From assembly GCF_028737325.1 (NCBI RefSeq), contig NZ_JAQZCH010000003.1, positions 62,001 to 126,000 of the forward strand: a stretch of DNA of 64,000 nt, read 5' to 3'. The notes beneath the pieces are model-generated. The model had not been told where the DNA came from. It saw nothing but the letters and a program-made list of their open reading frames with translations, and searched no databases. Source of the stretch: Microbacterium thalli. Lineage in GTDB: Bacteria > Actinomycetota > Actinomycetes > Actinomycetales > Microbacteriaceae. Both the position numbers and the translations under genes were made by a program. Shown here piece after piece: positions 8,667 through 17,193 of this stretch; position 1 is the first letter of the stretch; each line of letters begins with the position of its first letter.

Positions 8667-9706
8667 GAGAGCACCTTTGCGTCGGAGCGGGGCGAGGTCG
8701 ATCGCGCCGAGGAGCGAGCGCCGGCGGCGAACCAGCCGCGCACGCGGCGCGACTGCAGCAGGACGACGACCAGCACGGCCGCGGCCATGAACACCGGGCT
8801 CACCGCCGGCGGCACACCCAGGAAGGTGATGGTCGTCTTGAGGGTCTGGATGGTGAACACGCCCACGACGGTGCCGGCGAGGGTGAACTTGCCGCCCGCC
8901 AGCGAGGTGCCGCCGAGGACGACCGCGAGGATGGCGTCGAGCTCGATGTACATGCCGGCGGCATTGGCGTCCGCCGCCATGATGTTCGAGCTGTACAGGA
9001 TGCCGGCCACGCCGGCGAGCGTGCCGCTCGCGACGTACGTGCCCCAGATGATGCCGCGTGAGCGGACCCCCGCAAGGCGGCTCGCCTCCGGGTTGATGCC
9101 CACCGCCTCGGTGAGCATCCCCAGGGCGGTGCGGCGCTGGGCCAGCGCGACCACCGCGATGGCCGCGAGCGAGACGCAGAAGGCGAACGGCAGGCCGAAC
9201 ACGTAGCCCTGCGCCATGAACTGGTAGGGCTCACTGTTGATCGTCGTGATGAAGCCGCCCGTGATCAACAGCGCGACGCCGCGCCCTGCGAGCATGAGCA
9301 CGAGGGTGGCGATGATCGGTTGGATGCCGAGGACGGCGACGAGGAAGCCGTTCCAGACTCCCAGGACCAACGAGGTGCCGACAGCGGCCGCGATCGCCAG
9401 GGCGACGACGCCGAGGCTGCCGGGCTCGGGTGAGGCCTCGATGATCGTCAACGCCACGGCTCCCGAGACGGCCATGATGGCGCCGACCGAGAGATCGATG
9501 CCGCGCGTGGCGATGACGAGCGTCATGCCGAGGGCGACGAGCATGAGCGGCGCGCTGTTGCGCAGGATGTCGATGAGCGAGCCGTAGAGCTGCCCGTTCT
9601 GCACCGTGACGCTCAGGAACGATGGTCGCGACACCGTGTTCACGGCGATCAGCGCCACCAGGGCGAGGATCGGCCAGACGAGCCGGTGGGTGATCAGCTT
9701 CTTCAC
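8663..9706 (-). CDS. Sugar ABC transporter permease (YtfT-like)
   Basis: Second RbsC-family permease, 347 aa. Seen: N-terminal helix from residue ~8, IATRGIDLSVGAIMAVSG core motif, and LAVVLGGTSLAGGKFTLAGT near the C-terminus. The first codon overlaps the end of the upstream ATPase gene and its own stop overlaps the next permease start, both by 4 bases, so the three are one translational unit. Two different permeases in one operon is the pattern of the E. coli ytfQRT-yjfF transporter rather than of ribose rbsDACB. Confidence 0.93.
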   Translation of the reverse strand: MKKLITHRLVWPILALVALIAVNTVSRPSFLSVTVQNGQLYGSLIDILRNSAPLMLVALGMTLVIATRGIDLSVGAIMAVSGAVALTIIEASPEPGSLGVVALAIAAAVGTSLVLGVWNGFLVAVLGIQPIIATLVLMLAGRGVALLITGGFITTINSEPYQFMAQGYVFGLPFAFCVSLAAIAVVALAQRRTALGMLTEAVGINPEASRLAGVRSRGIIWGTYVASGTLAGVAGILYSSNIMAADANAAGMYIELDAILAVVLGGTSLAGGKFTLAGTVVGVFTIQTLKTTITFLGVPPAVSPVFMAAAVLVVVLLQSRRVRGWFAAGARSSARSTSPRSDAKVLS

Positions 9707-11253
9707 GCGATCTTCTCCTTACCCGAGGAATTCTCGGAGTCGCCTTCGGCGATGAAGGCGACCAACGTGTCGACGTCCACATCCTGCGTCATGAGCTCGC
9801 CGATCTTGCGGCGATCGCGCAGCACGGCGACGCGTTGCGCGATGCGCAGGACCTCTTCGAGCTCGGACGAGATGAAGACGACCGCCAGCCCCTGCGCGGC
9901 GAGCTCGGCCACCTTGCGCTGGATGTCGGCCTTCGCACCGACATCGATGCCGCGCGTGGGCTCGTCGAGGATCAGCAGCTCGGGCGCCGTGGCGAGCCAG
10001 CGCGCCAGCAGGACCTTCTGCTGATTCCCGCCCGAGAGGTTGCGGACGAGTGCATGGGGATCGGCCGGCCGCACGCCCAGGGCGGTGAGGTATTCGCTGA
10101 CGATGGCGTCGCGTTCGCTCTGCGGAACGCGGCGGAGGGCGCCGCGTCGGGCTTGCACGCCCAACACGATGTTCTCGGCGACGGTGAGGTCGCCGACGAC
10201 ACCCTCGGAGCGGCGGTCCTCCGACGAGAACGCGATGCCGCGATCGAGTGCGAGGCGGGGCGTGGTGAGGCGCGTCGGTGCTCCGTTGACCTCGATCGTG
10301 CCGGCATCCGATCGGTCCGCGCCGGCGAGCAGCCGTGCCAACTCCGTCCGTCCCGAGCCCAGCAGGCCGGCGAGGCCGACGATCTCACCGGCGTGGACAT
10401 CGAGATCGGCGGCCTCGATCACGCCGCGGCGTCCGATGCCGGTGGCCCGCAGGACCGGCACCGCGGTGCGATCGATCTCGCGTTCGGCGGTGGACGAGAG
10501 TGCGTCGAGCGCGCTGAGCTCGCGCCCGATCATGCGGGCCACCAGCGCCTCGCGGCCGAGCTCGGCGATCGGGTACTCGCCGACGAGCCCGCCGTTGCGG
10601 AGCACCGTGAGGCGATCGGAGACCTCGTAGATCTGGTCGAGGAAGTGCGAGACGAACAGGATCGCGACGCCGCGGTCGCGGAGCCGTCGCATGACGGCGA
10701 AGAGCTGCTCGACCTCGCCGCGGTCCAGGCTCGACGTCGGCTCGTCGAGGATGAGCACGCGCGTGTCGATGACCATCGAGCGGCTGATGGCGACCAGCTG
10801 CTGCACCGCGATGGAGTGGCTCGCCAGGACGGATCGAGTGTCGATGTCGACGCCGAGCTCGGCGAGGTGACCCGCCGCGGCCGTGTGCGTGGCGGCCCAG
10901 TCGATGCGGCCGCCGCGGCGGACCTCGTGTCCCAGCATCACGTTCTCGGCGACCGAGAGGTTGGCGCAGAGGTTGACCTCTTGGTAGACGGTGGAGATGC
11001 CGGCGGCTTGCGCGTCGGCGGTGCTGCGGAACGAGCGCTCCTCGCCCGCGACGACGATGGTGCCGTCGTCGATGGCGTACACGCCGGTGAGGGCCTTGAT
11101 CAGCGTGGACTTGCCGGCGCCGTTCTCGCCCATCAGGGAGTGGACCTCGCCCCCGTAGAGGGTGAGGTCGACGGCGTCGAGGGCTTTCACCCCCGGAAAC
11201 TGGATGGTGATCCCGCGCATCGCGACCGCGACCGGGCGTTCAGTGGTCATCAT
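9703..11253 (-). CDS. Sugar ABC transporter ATP-binding protein (YtfR type), first copy
   Basis: Double-domain sugar-import ATPase, 516 aa. Seen: Walker A GENGAGKST, Walker B VLILDEPTSSLD, second-domain GLLGSGRTE, LSGGNQQKV and DEPTRGIDVGAKAD. Long stretches match the second copy at 6002-7567 (for example EVHSLMGENGAGKSTLIKA and SDRLTVLRNGG versus CDRITVLRGGR), indicating duplication within the operon lineage. The gene starts with tandem ATGs (11253/11250) about 60 bases after the binding-protein gene and overlaps the next permease start. It is the copy in the canonical position (binding protein, ATPase, permease, permease). Confidence 0.93.
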   Translation of the reverse strand: MMTTERPVAVAMRGITIQFPGVKALDAVDLTLYGGEVHSLMGENGAGKSTLIKALTGVYAIDDGTIVVAGEERSFRSTADAQAAGISTVYQEVNLCANLSVAENVMLGHEVRRGGRIDWAATHTAAAGHLAELGVDIDTRSVLASHSIAVQQLVAISRSMVIDTRVLILDEPTSSLDRGEVEQLFAVMRRLRDRGVAILFVSHFLDQIYEVSDRLTVLRNGGLVGEYPIAELGREALVARMIGRELSALDALSSTAEREIDRTAVPVLRATGIGRRGVIEAADLDVHAGEIVGLAGLLGSGRTELARLLAGADRSDAGTIEVNGAPTRLTTPRLALDRGIAFSSEDRRSEGVVGDLTVAENIVLGVQARRGALRRVPQSERDAIVSEYLTALGVRPADPHALVRNLSGGNQQKVLLARWLATAPELLILDEPTRGIDVGAKADIQRKVAELAAQGLAVVFISSELEEVLRIAQRVAVLRDRRKIGELMTQDVDVDTLVAFIAEGDSENSSGKEKIA

Positions 11254-11312
11254 CGACCCGCTTTCTGGAGTGGGGGTGGCGGCCGTTGCTCCGGCCGCCA
11301 CCCGGTGTCGGA

Positions 11313-12293
11313 TCAGTAGGGGCGGCTGTCGAGGACTTCCTTGGCCTGCTCCTGCGTGAAGCTCTGGTCTTCGACGATGTACTGCTTGTCGACCGTCTCT
11401 CCGGCCAGCACCGACTTCACGACCTCCGCGGTCTTCTCGCCCAGCAGCGGGTTGCATTCGACGATGAAGTTGAACTCGCCGTCGGCCAGGGCGGTCATGC
11501 CGTCCTTGACGGCGTCGATGGTGACGATCTGGATGTCGGTCCCGGGCGTCATGCCCGCCGCCTTGATCGCGTCGAGTGCGCCGAGGCCCATGTCGTCGTT
11601 GTGGGCGAAGAGCATGTCGATGTCGGAGCCGAACTTCTGCAGGAAGCCCTCCATCACCGTCTTGCCCTCGGCGCGGGTGAAGTTGCCGGTCTGCGAGTCG
11701 AGCACCGTGATGTCGCTGCTCGCGATGGCGGCGTCGAACCCGGTCTGCCGGTCGGTCGCTGCGGACGAGCCGGTGGTGCCCTCGAGGATCACGAGGTTGG
11801 CCGGCTCGGCGCCGACGGTCTCGGCGACCCATTCGCCCGCGGTCTTGCCCTCCTGCTCGAAGTCGAGGCCGACCCAGCTGGCGTAGAGGTCCTCCGACGC
11901 CGACACGGTGCGGTCCTCCAGGATGACGGGGATGCCGGCATCCTTGGCCTCCTTCAGCACGTCGTCCCATCCGTCGCTGACGATGGGTGCCAGGACGATC
12001 GCGTCGACGCCCTGGTTGATGAAGCTGCGGACGGCGGCGATCTGCGCTTCAGGCTTGTTGTCGGCGGCGTTGAAGATCAGGTCGAAACCGTTCTCGGCCG
12101 AGAAAGCCTCTTTCATGGACTCGGTGTTGGCGCTGCGCCAGCCGCTCTCGGAGCCGGTCTGTGCGAACCCGACCGTGATGACGTCGTCACCGCCCGAGCC
12201 GCCGGGTGAGCTGGAGCTCGCGCACGCGGTGGCGCTCAGCGCGACCACGCCGAGCATGGCGACAGCGGTGATGACGGACTTCACCTGGGACAT
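11313..12293 (-). CDS. Sugar ABC transporter substrate-binding lipoprotein (YtfQ-like)
   Basis: Extracytoplasmic binding protein of the Peripla_BP_4 family, 326 aa. Seen: signal peptide with lipobox LSATAC (lipidated Cys at about residue 28), then VGFAQTGSESGWRSANTES, which resembles the YtfQ start VGFSQ.G.ESGWR, and later AHNDDMGLGALDAIKAAG. ATG 12293 is chosen over an upstream in-frame codon because GAGGAGG sits just upstream on the minus strand. First gene of the six-gene operon; its promoter and LacI-type operator lie around 12366-12396. Likely ligand: galactofuranose or a related sugar, by family resemblance. Confidence 0.93.
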   Translation of the reverse strand: MSQVKSVITAVAMLGVVALSATACASSSSPGGSGGDDVITVGFAQTGSESGWRSANTESMKEAFSAENGFDLIFNAADNKPEAQIAAVRSFINQGVDAIVLAPIVSDGWDDVLKEAKDAGIPVILEDRTVSASEDLYASWVGLDFEQEGKTAGEWVAETVGAEPANLVILEGTTGSSAATDRQTGFDAAIASSDITVLDSQTGNFTRAEGKTVMEGFLQKFGSDIDMLFAHNDDMGLGALDAIKAAGMTPGTDIQIVTIDAVKDGMTALADGEFNFIVECNPLLGEKTAEVVKSVLAGETVDKQYIVEDQSFTQEQAKEVLDSRPY

Positions 12294-12364
12294 CGGAAAC
12301 CTCCTCGTTTCGTCCGGCAACGTCGCCGGATCTCTGATGCGTGTCTGCCTTGCGGCGACGCTCG

Positions 12365-12382
12365 AATGTTAGCGCTCACATT
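12365..12382. promoter_or_regulatory. LacI-family operator AATGTTAGCGCTCACATT
   Basis: An 18-bp palindrome with one mismatched pair, centred on GC as in LacI/GalR-family sites. It overlaps the predicted -10 region of the sugar ABC operon promoter, 72-89 bases before ATG 12293, so bound repressor would block RNA polymerase. The operon encodes its own LacI regulator. Confidence 0.75.
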
Positions 12383-12396
12383 CCCGGTGCTGTCAA
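12366..12396 (-). promoter_or_regulatory. Promoter of the sugar ABC operon
   Basis: On the minus strand TTGACA (12396-12391) is followed after 19 bases by TAACAT (12371-12366). The -35 is perfect, the spacer is long, and the operator covers the -10. This is the best promoter candidate in the 366-base gap upstream of the operon. Confidence 0.55.
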
Positions 12397-12469
12397 GAGT
12401 TCTCCGTATCACGAATGGGCAACGGCGGGCCCGGCAGTGCATCGCGACGCGCGAGGAACCGCTCGCGAG

Positions 12470-12481
12470 GTGAGCGCTCAC
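12470..12481. promoter_or_regulatory. Second palindrome GTGAGCGCTCAC, possible auxiliary operator
   Basis: A perfect 12-bp palindrome sharing the core GAGCGCTC with the operator at 12365-12382, about 102 bases upstream of it (centre to centre). It could be an auxiliary LacI-type site allowing looping, or control the csbD gene at 12659. No other feature was seen between 12397 and 12658. Confidence 0.4.
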
Positions 12482-12658
12482 ACGGCGCTCACGCGCACCG
12501 TTGCGGGTGGACTGGCCGCGCGCGTCTACCTCATTCGCCGCGGGAACGCGAGTGGGTGCACGCGCGGATCGACGCGATCTACCGTGTGATGACCGGGATG
12601 AACCGTCCCGGCATCCGGGCATACAGCCCCGGACGCAGATCGAGGGAAGGGGCCGATT

Positions 12659-12829
12659 ATGGGACTCGACGACAAGATCAAGAACGCCGCTCAGGACGTT
12701 GCCGGCAAGGCGAAGGAAGCCACCGGCAAGTCGACCGACAACGAGCGTCTCGAAGCCGAAGGTCACAAGGACCAGACCGCCGCCAACGTCAAGCAGGCCG
12801 GCGAGAACGTCAAGGACGCCTTCAAGTAA
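12659..12829 (+). CDS. CsbD-family stress protein, 56 aa
   Basis: Small hydrophilic general-stress protein. Seen: MGLDDKIKNAAQDVAGKAKE followed by ATGKSTDNERLEAEGHKDQT, the typical CsbD pattern of an amphipathic, Lys/Ala/Gly-rich helix; 56 residues is normal for the actinobacterial members. A GGGAAGGGG Shine-Dalgarno lies just upstream of ATG 12659 and a strong hairpin terminator follows the stop by 15 bases, so it is a monocistronic unit. Family knowledge: induced by general stress sigma factors; molecular function unknown. Confidence 0.9.
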   Translation: MGLDDKIKNAAQDVAGKAKEATGKSTDNERLEAEGHKDQTAANVKQAGENVKDAFK

Positions 12830-12844
12830 GACGCTCCTTCGCGC

Positions 12845-12877
12845 GAACACCCCGGGTCATCTCGACCCGGGGTGTTC
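12845..12877 (+). terminator. Hairpin terminator after csbD
   Basis: Perfect 14-bp stem GAACACCCCGGGTC / GACCCGGGGTGTTC with a 5-base loop, 15 bases after the csbD stop; no long U-tract, as usual in actinobacteria. Confidence 0.85.
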
Positions 12878-12972
12878 TGCGTGTGCGGGGGTGACGGCGC
12901 CCGCGATACCGCACCACCGCTGCCCGAGGCAAGCGGGCGGCGCCCGCGACTGCCGCTCGGGAACACTGGAGT

Positions 12973-13956
12973 ATGGCCTTCATCGGATACCACGCTTCGC
13001 ACGAACAACTCGCGCCCAGCGCGCTGCTGGATGCCGTGATCGCTGCCGAACGGGTGGGGTTCGACGGCGCGTTCAGCGCCGATCACATCTCGCCGTGGAC
13101 ACCGCAGCAGGGGCATTCCGGGAACGTCATCGCCTGGCTCGGCGCGGCCCTCGCGTCGACGCGATTCCCGATCGGCTCGGTCGCCACGCCCGGACAGCTC
13201 CACCACCCCGTCCTCAGCGCGCACGCCATCGCGACGCTGTGCGAGATGTTCCCCGGACGGTACTTCGCCGCCCTCGGCAGCGGTGAGCTGCTCAACGAGC
13301 ACGTCACCGGCGACCCGTGGCCGTCCAAGGACGAGCGCACCGCCCGACTCGGGGAATGCGTCGAGGTCATGCGGGGACTGCTCGCCGGAGAGACGGTCAC
13401 GCACGAGGGACGCGTCCGTGTGCACGAGGCGCGGCTGTGGAGCCTGCCCGCCGGACCGACGACCCTGATGGCGACGGCCGCGTCGCCCGAGACCGCGCGG
13501 TGGGCCGCCGGCTGGGCCGATGGCCTCGTCACCGTGGGGACCGAACGCGCGCAGGTCGCCGAGATCGTCGACGCCTACCTGGATGCCGGCGGGCTCGGGC
13601 CGACCTGTCTGCAGGTGCACATCTCGCTCGCCGGGTCGGTCGACGAGGCGATCGCCGTCGCCCGGGACCAGTGGGTGCACGGCGTCGTCGCCCCGCCCGA
13701 GGCGTGGGACATCGCGCAGCCCGAGGAGTTCGCGGCGCGGGCGGGCAACCCGACCGACGCCGAGCTCGCCGAGCACGTCATGATCGCCGAGGAATCGGCC
13801 GAAGGCATCGCCGCGCTCGCCGACCGCCTCGGCGACCTCGTCGATGCCGGGTTCGACCGGTTGTACATCCACGAGATCGCACAGGACCAGCGCGCCTTCC
13901 TCGGCGAACGCGCGACCCGCCTGCTCGCCGCCCTGCGGGAACGCTTCAGCGGGTGA
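12973..13956 (+). CDS. LLM-class flavin oxidoreductase (non-F420 TIGR03885-like)
   Basis: Luciferase-like monooxygenase-fold flavoprotein, 327 aa. Seen: start FIGYHASHEQ, the SADHISPW and QGHSGNVIAWLGAALAST segments, GRYFAALGSGELLNEH, and RWAAGWADGLVTVG, in the order of the bacterial-luciferase family; these match my recollection of the putative non-F420 flavinoid oxidoreductase subgroup. Substrate unknown. Monocistronic; ATG 12973 follows GGAACACTGGAGT. The last 11 bases overlap the end of the convergent gene at 13946. Confidence 0.85.
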   Translation: MAFIGYHASHEQLAPSALLDAVIAAERVGFDGAFSADHISPWTPQQGHSGNVIAWLGAALASTRFPIGSVATPGQLHHPVLSAHAIATLCEMFPGRYFAALGSGELLNEHVTGDPWPSKDERTARLGECVEVMRGLLAGETVTHEGRVRVHEARLWSLPAGPTTLMATAASPETARWAAGWADGLVTVGTERAQVAEIVDAYLDAGGLGPTCLQVHISLAGSVDEAIAVARDQWVHGVVAPPEAWDIAQPEEFAARAGNPTDAELAEHVMIAEESAEGIAALADRLGDLVDAGFDRLYIHEIAQDQRAFLGERATRLLAALRERFSG

Positions 13957-14869
13957 AGGTCTCGACCCGGTCGCCCGACCAGACGATCAGGATGTCGTCG
14001 AGCGCGGCGACCGCGGTCGGGACGGCGGGATCGGCCGCGTCGAGGCATCCCGCCGGGGTGACGGCGTCGTCGTCGTCGATCCACGCCAGCGCGAGACCGT
14101 CGGCGCAGGCCTCGGGGTCGACGCGGGCGACAGCGGTCGATCGGCCCAGCACGTCGACGGCGACGACCTGATCGACGGGCAGCGGCGTCCACGGGGCCGA
14201 CCCGACGCGCACCTGCGGTACGCCGTCGCACACGAGAGCGGTCTGCTGCGAGCCGATGCGGATGCTGCTCGGTGCGGGGCACGGCAACGGCACGTCGCCG
14301 CCGGGCGTCACCAGCACGGCGGGAGCGTCCAGCGAGGGATACGTCGCCTGCTCGAGCAGCTCGGGGTAGAGCTCCCAGAAGTTCCCCTGCGTGAAGGTGC
14401 GCAGCCACTCCGCCTCGCACCCCGCGAGGTCGACGACCATCTCGGCCTCCGTCCCCGAGAACCCGTAGAGCGCGCGGACGCGCTCGATGCCGCGGTAGCG
14501 CGGCGTCACATCGGCCCAGGTCTGCCCGGCATCGTCGGAGCGCTCGACGAGCGGTTCCTCCCCGTCGCAGGCGCCGGCGGTGGCGCGCCACAAGGTGCCC
14601 TCGGAGGATTGGGCGAGGAACCGTTCACCCGCGCCGGAGGTCGCCGGCAGCGGCGGCGCATCGCTCGGCGTCGCGGACGGGGGCGGGGTGTCGGACCCGC
14701 GGAACGAGAAGCTCGGCACCGGAGCCGGCGTGGCGGCGGCCGGGTCGAGGCTGGTGTCGCGCTGCAGCGCGAGCACCGTGAGCGCGACGACGGCGAGCGC
14801 GAGCCCGACCACGGCGACGACCGCCAGCGCGCGCGCCGCCGGCGAGGCGCTCAGGTCAGGCCGCGCCAT
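13946..14869 (-). CDS. Membrane-anchored extracellular protein with Asp-box motif
   Basis: 307-residue protein of unknown function. Seen: a single N-terminal membrane segment (about 13-35), a Pro/Ser/Thr-rich linker (PSFSFRGSDTPPPSATPSDAPP), and an extracellular part with an Asp-box signature SDDAGQTW, typical of beta-propeller blades, plus several cysteines. It starts 6 bases after the stop of the BY-kinase gene and is therefore probably co-transcribed with it. Inference: a surface protein linked to the polysaccharide-export regulators upstream; the incomplete set of Asp boxes makes the propeller assignment tentative. Confidence 0.7.
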   Translation of the reverse strand: MARPDLSASPAARALAVVAVVGLALAVVALTVLALQRDTSLDPAAATPAPVPSFSFRGSDTPPPSATPSDAPPLPATSGAGERFLAQSSEGTLWRATAGACDGEEPLVERSDDAGQTWADVTPRYRGIERVRALYGFSGTEAEMVVDLAGCEAEWLRTFTQGNFWELYPELLEQATYPSLDAPAVLVTPGGDVPLPCPAPSSIRIGSQQTALVCDGVPQVRVGSAPWTPLPVDQVVAVDVLGRSTAVARVDPEACADGLALAWIDDDDAVTPAGCLDAADPAVPTAVAALDDILIVWSGDRVETFTR

Positions 14870-14875
14870 GACGCG

Positions 14876-16435
14876 TCATCCCTCGGACGTTCCCGCACGG
14901 CCGGGGTCGTTCGCGGCGCGGCTGCGGAAGCCGAGGTCGCTCAACGTCGGTGCCGGCTCGGTCGCCACCGGAGCGGACGCGGCGGACCCGCGTCGACCGC
15001 GCGGCGGCTTGGCCTTCTTGGCCTTCTTCGTCTGCGTGGCGGGGGCGCTCCGACGTGCGGCTCGCTCCTCGTTCTCACGCTCCGTATAGCCGTAGCCGTA
15101 CCCGTACCCGCCGTAGTAGGCGTCGGGGCCGCGAGTGGGGACCATCGTCAGGACGATGCCGGCGACCTTCGCGTCGACGGTCTGCAGTGCATCGACCGCG
15201 CCCTTGAGCTGGTGACGCGTCGTCCGGCCCGAGGCGACACCGACGATCGCGCCGCTCGTGGCGCGTGCGAGGATCGCGGCGTCGGTGACCGGCAGCAGCG
15301 GGGGAGCGTCGCAGAGCACGACGTCAAAGTCGCGCTCGAGCACCTCGAGCAGCTTGTGCATCTGCGGTGAGGCGAGCAGCTCGCTCGGGTTCGGCGGAAT
15401 CTTGCCCGACGGCAGGACGTACAGGCTGCGGCCACCCCACGGCTGCATGACATCGCCGAGACGCGCCCGTCCGATGAGCACGTCGGTCAGGCCCGCGCCA
15501 CCCTCGAGGCCGAGGTACTCGTCGACCTTCGGCTTGCGCAGGTCGGTGTCGAGCAGCGCGACCTTCTTGCCCGCGTCGGCCAGGGCGATCGCGAGGTTGA
15601 TCGTCGTGGTCGACTTGCCCTCGCTGGGCACCGAGCTCGTCACGACGAAGCTCGCGCGGCCGCCCATGTCGAGGAACTGCAGGTTGGTGCGCAGCGCCCG
15701 GAACGACTCGGCCCGCGGACTCAGCGGGTCGGCGTGCACGATGAGCGGCCGCTCCTTGGCCTTCGGGTCGAACGCGATCGCGCCGATCAGGGGCGACTCG
15801 GTGACCTGCTCCACATCGCGCGAGTTGCGGATGCGGGTGTCGAGGACGGTCCGCAGCACGGCGATGCCGACGCCCAGCGCGAGGCCGACGAGCAGGCCGA
15901 GAGCGAGGTTCAGCGGCACATTGGGGCTCGAGGGGGTCAGCGCGGGCTGGGCGTCGCGAACGCGGGAGAGCTGGATGGGGCTCGCGCCCGAGTCGCTGGC
16001 CGGCTCGATCGCGGGGACCGCGGCCGACAGGCTGGCCGCGAGCGCGTTGGCGATGTCCGCCGCGGCGACCGGGTCGGTGTCTTCGACGCTGATCGTGATG
16101 AGCGTCGTGTTCAGCGCGGTGCTGGCGTTGACCTTCTCGGCCAGCTGGCCCGCCGTGATCCCGAGGCCGAGCTCGGCGATGACCGGGTTCATGACGATCG
16201 GCGTCGACACGAGCCCGACGTACGTGTTGATGCGCGCCTGGGCGAACGTCGACCCCTGCTGCAGCTCGGCGACACTGCCGGAGGTCTGCGTCGAGACGAA
16301 GACGGTGCTCGAGGATTCGTAGGTCGGAGTCCGGGTGAGCGAGTACGCGGCCGCGGCGCCGACGCCCACGAGCGTCACCGCCAGGATCACGATCCAGTTC
16401 TTCCGGAGAATGCGGATGTAGTCGGAGAGCTCCAT
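14876..16435 (-). CDS. Wzz/BY-kinase fusion (polysaccharide tyrosine autokinase)
   Basis: Inner-membrane polysaccharide co-polymerase fused to a bacterial tyrosine kinase, 519 aa. Seen: Wzz domain with helices at ~15-33 and ~175-195, then CpsD-type ATPase with Walker A SSVPSEGKSTT, Walker A' ALLDTDLRKP and Walker B VVLCDAPPL; tyrosine cluster YYGGYGYGYGY after the kinase core as autophosphorylation sites. Odd: about 75 further residues follow, basic (KKAKKAKPPRGRRG) then Ala/Pro-rich. Preceded on the same strand by a low-molecular-weight tyrosine phosphatase, its expected antagonist. No glycosyltransferase or flippase genes are adjacent. Confidence 0.93.
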   Translation of the reverse strand: MELSDYIRILRKNWIVILAVTLVGVGAAAAYSLTRTPTYESSSTVFVSTQTSGSVAELQQGSTFAQARINTYVGLVSTPIVMNPVIAELGLGITAGQLAEKVNASTALNTTLITISVEDTDPVAAADIANALAASLSAAVPAIEPASDSGASPIQLSRVRDAQPALTPSSPNVPLNLALGLLVGLALGVGIAVLRTVLDTRIRNSRDVEQVTESPLIGAIAFDPKAKERPLIVHADPLSPRAESFRALRTNLQFLDMGGRASFVVTSSVPSEGKSTTTINLAIALADAGKKVALLDTDLRKPKVDEYLGLEGGAGLTDVLIGRARLGDVMQPWGGRSLYVLPSGKIPPNPSELLASPQMHKLLEVLERDFDVVLCDAPPLLPVTDAAILARATSGAIVGVASGRTTRHQLKGAVDALQTVDAKVAGIVLTMVPTRGPDAYYGGYGYGYGYTERENEERAARRSAPATQTKKAKKAKPPRGRRGSAASAPVATEPAPTLSDLGFRSRAANDPGRAGTSEG

Positions 16436-16531
16436 GCTGCCCTTCGGTGCGCGCCCGGGGGGCGACGGCGGAAACTCGGATCAGTCTGCCACAGGCATGT
16501 TTCCGGTCTGCGTCAGACGTCGCCGTGCGGA

Positions 16532-17140
16532 TCAGGCCGGTGTCTGCGCCACCGCGAGGCGGACCACCCGCGCGACCGCGTCGAGCGCGGGGTCGAGCTG
16601 CGCGCCCGACAGCTCGTACGTCGCCCACGACCGCCGGTACGGGTCGATGACGTCGTCGTCGGCGGGATCGGCCGGCGGCAGGACGAGACCCCGCTGCCCC
16701 GACACCGCGGCCAGAGCGCCGCGCAGGCGCCCCGCGGCATCCTGCTCCGGCGCCGCCGCCGCGGCCGTGAGCACGGCGGCATCCGACAGGGATCCGGCGA
16801 GGCGGGCGAACTCGCGGATGGTGAAGGCCACGCGCGAGCGCGCGGGGGCCAACTCGGCGACCGCGCGCCGGTGGTCGCGCGCCATCGCGAGCACGAGATC
16901 AGCCGAGGCCAGATGCGCTTCGGTGAGGAACCGTGCCCGGTGCTCAGCGGCGGCGGCGGCCGGGATGCCGCGTGCAGCGGCCAGTCGCTGCGCCTCGTCG
17001 GTCATCGCGTGGTCGGCGAGGCCGCGGGTGCCGGCGCTGACGACCGACACGCCCAGATCGGCGAGCCGCGTGCGCAGCGCGAGTGCGGCCAGCGGCGAGC
17101 GGCAGATGTTTCCCGTGCAGATCGTGACGATCTCGACCAA
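16532..17140 (-). CDS. Low-molecular-weight protein tyrosine phosphatase (Wzb-like)
   Basis: Cytoplasmic phosphatase, 202 aa, expected to dephosphorylate the BY-kinase encoded 97 bases downstream. Seen: N-terminal P-loop CTGNICRSP (C-x5-R with catalytic Cys at residue 8), SAGTRG, and the general-acid region DDDVIDPYRR. A TTG start at 17140 is supported by GGAGG a few bases upstream; no better start exists before the P-loop. About 30-50 residues longer than minimal LMW-PTPs owing to an Ala-rich insertion near 115-145. Confidence 0.9.
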   Translation of the reverse strand: MVEIVTICTGNICRSPLAALALRTRLADLGVSVVSAGTRGLADHAMTDEAQRLAAARGIPAAAAAEHRARFLTEAHLASADLVLAMARDHRRAVAELAPARSRVAFTIREFARLAGSLSDAAVLTAAAAAPEQDAAGRLRGALAAVSGQRGLVLPPADPADDDVIDPYRRSWATYELSGAQLDPALDAVARVVRLAVAQTPA

Positions 17141-17181
17141 GGGGACCTCCGAAGACGGGGCGCCGGTTCCGGACTGCCGGG

Positions 17182-17187
17182 TAACGT
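17182..17187 (+). promoter_or_regulatory. -10 hexamer TAACGT, leaderless promoter
   Basis: TAACGT ends 6 bases before GTG 17194 and no Shine-Dalgarno is present, the arrangement expected for a leaderless message of the CPBP protease gene. Confidence 0.5.
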
Positions 17188-17193
17188 GGGCGC

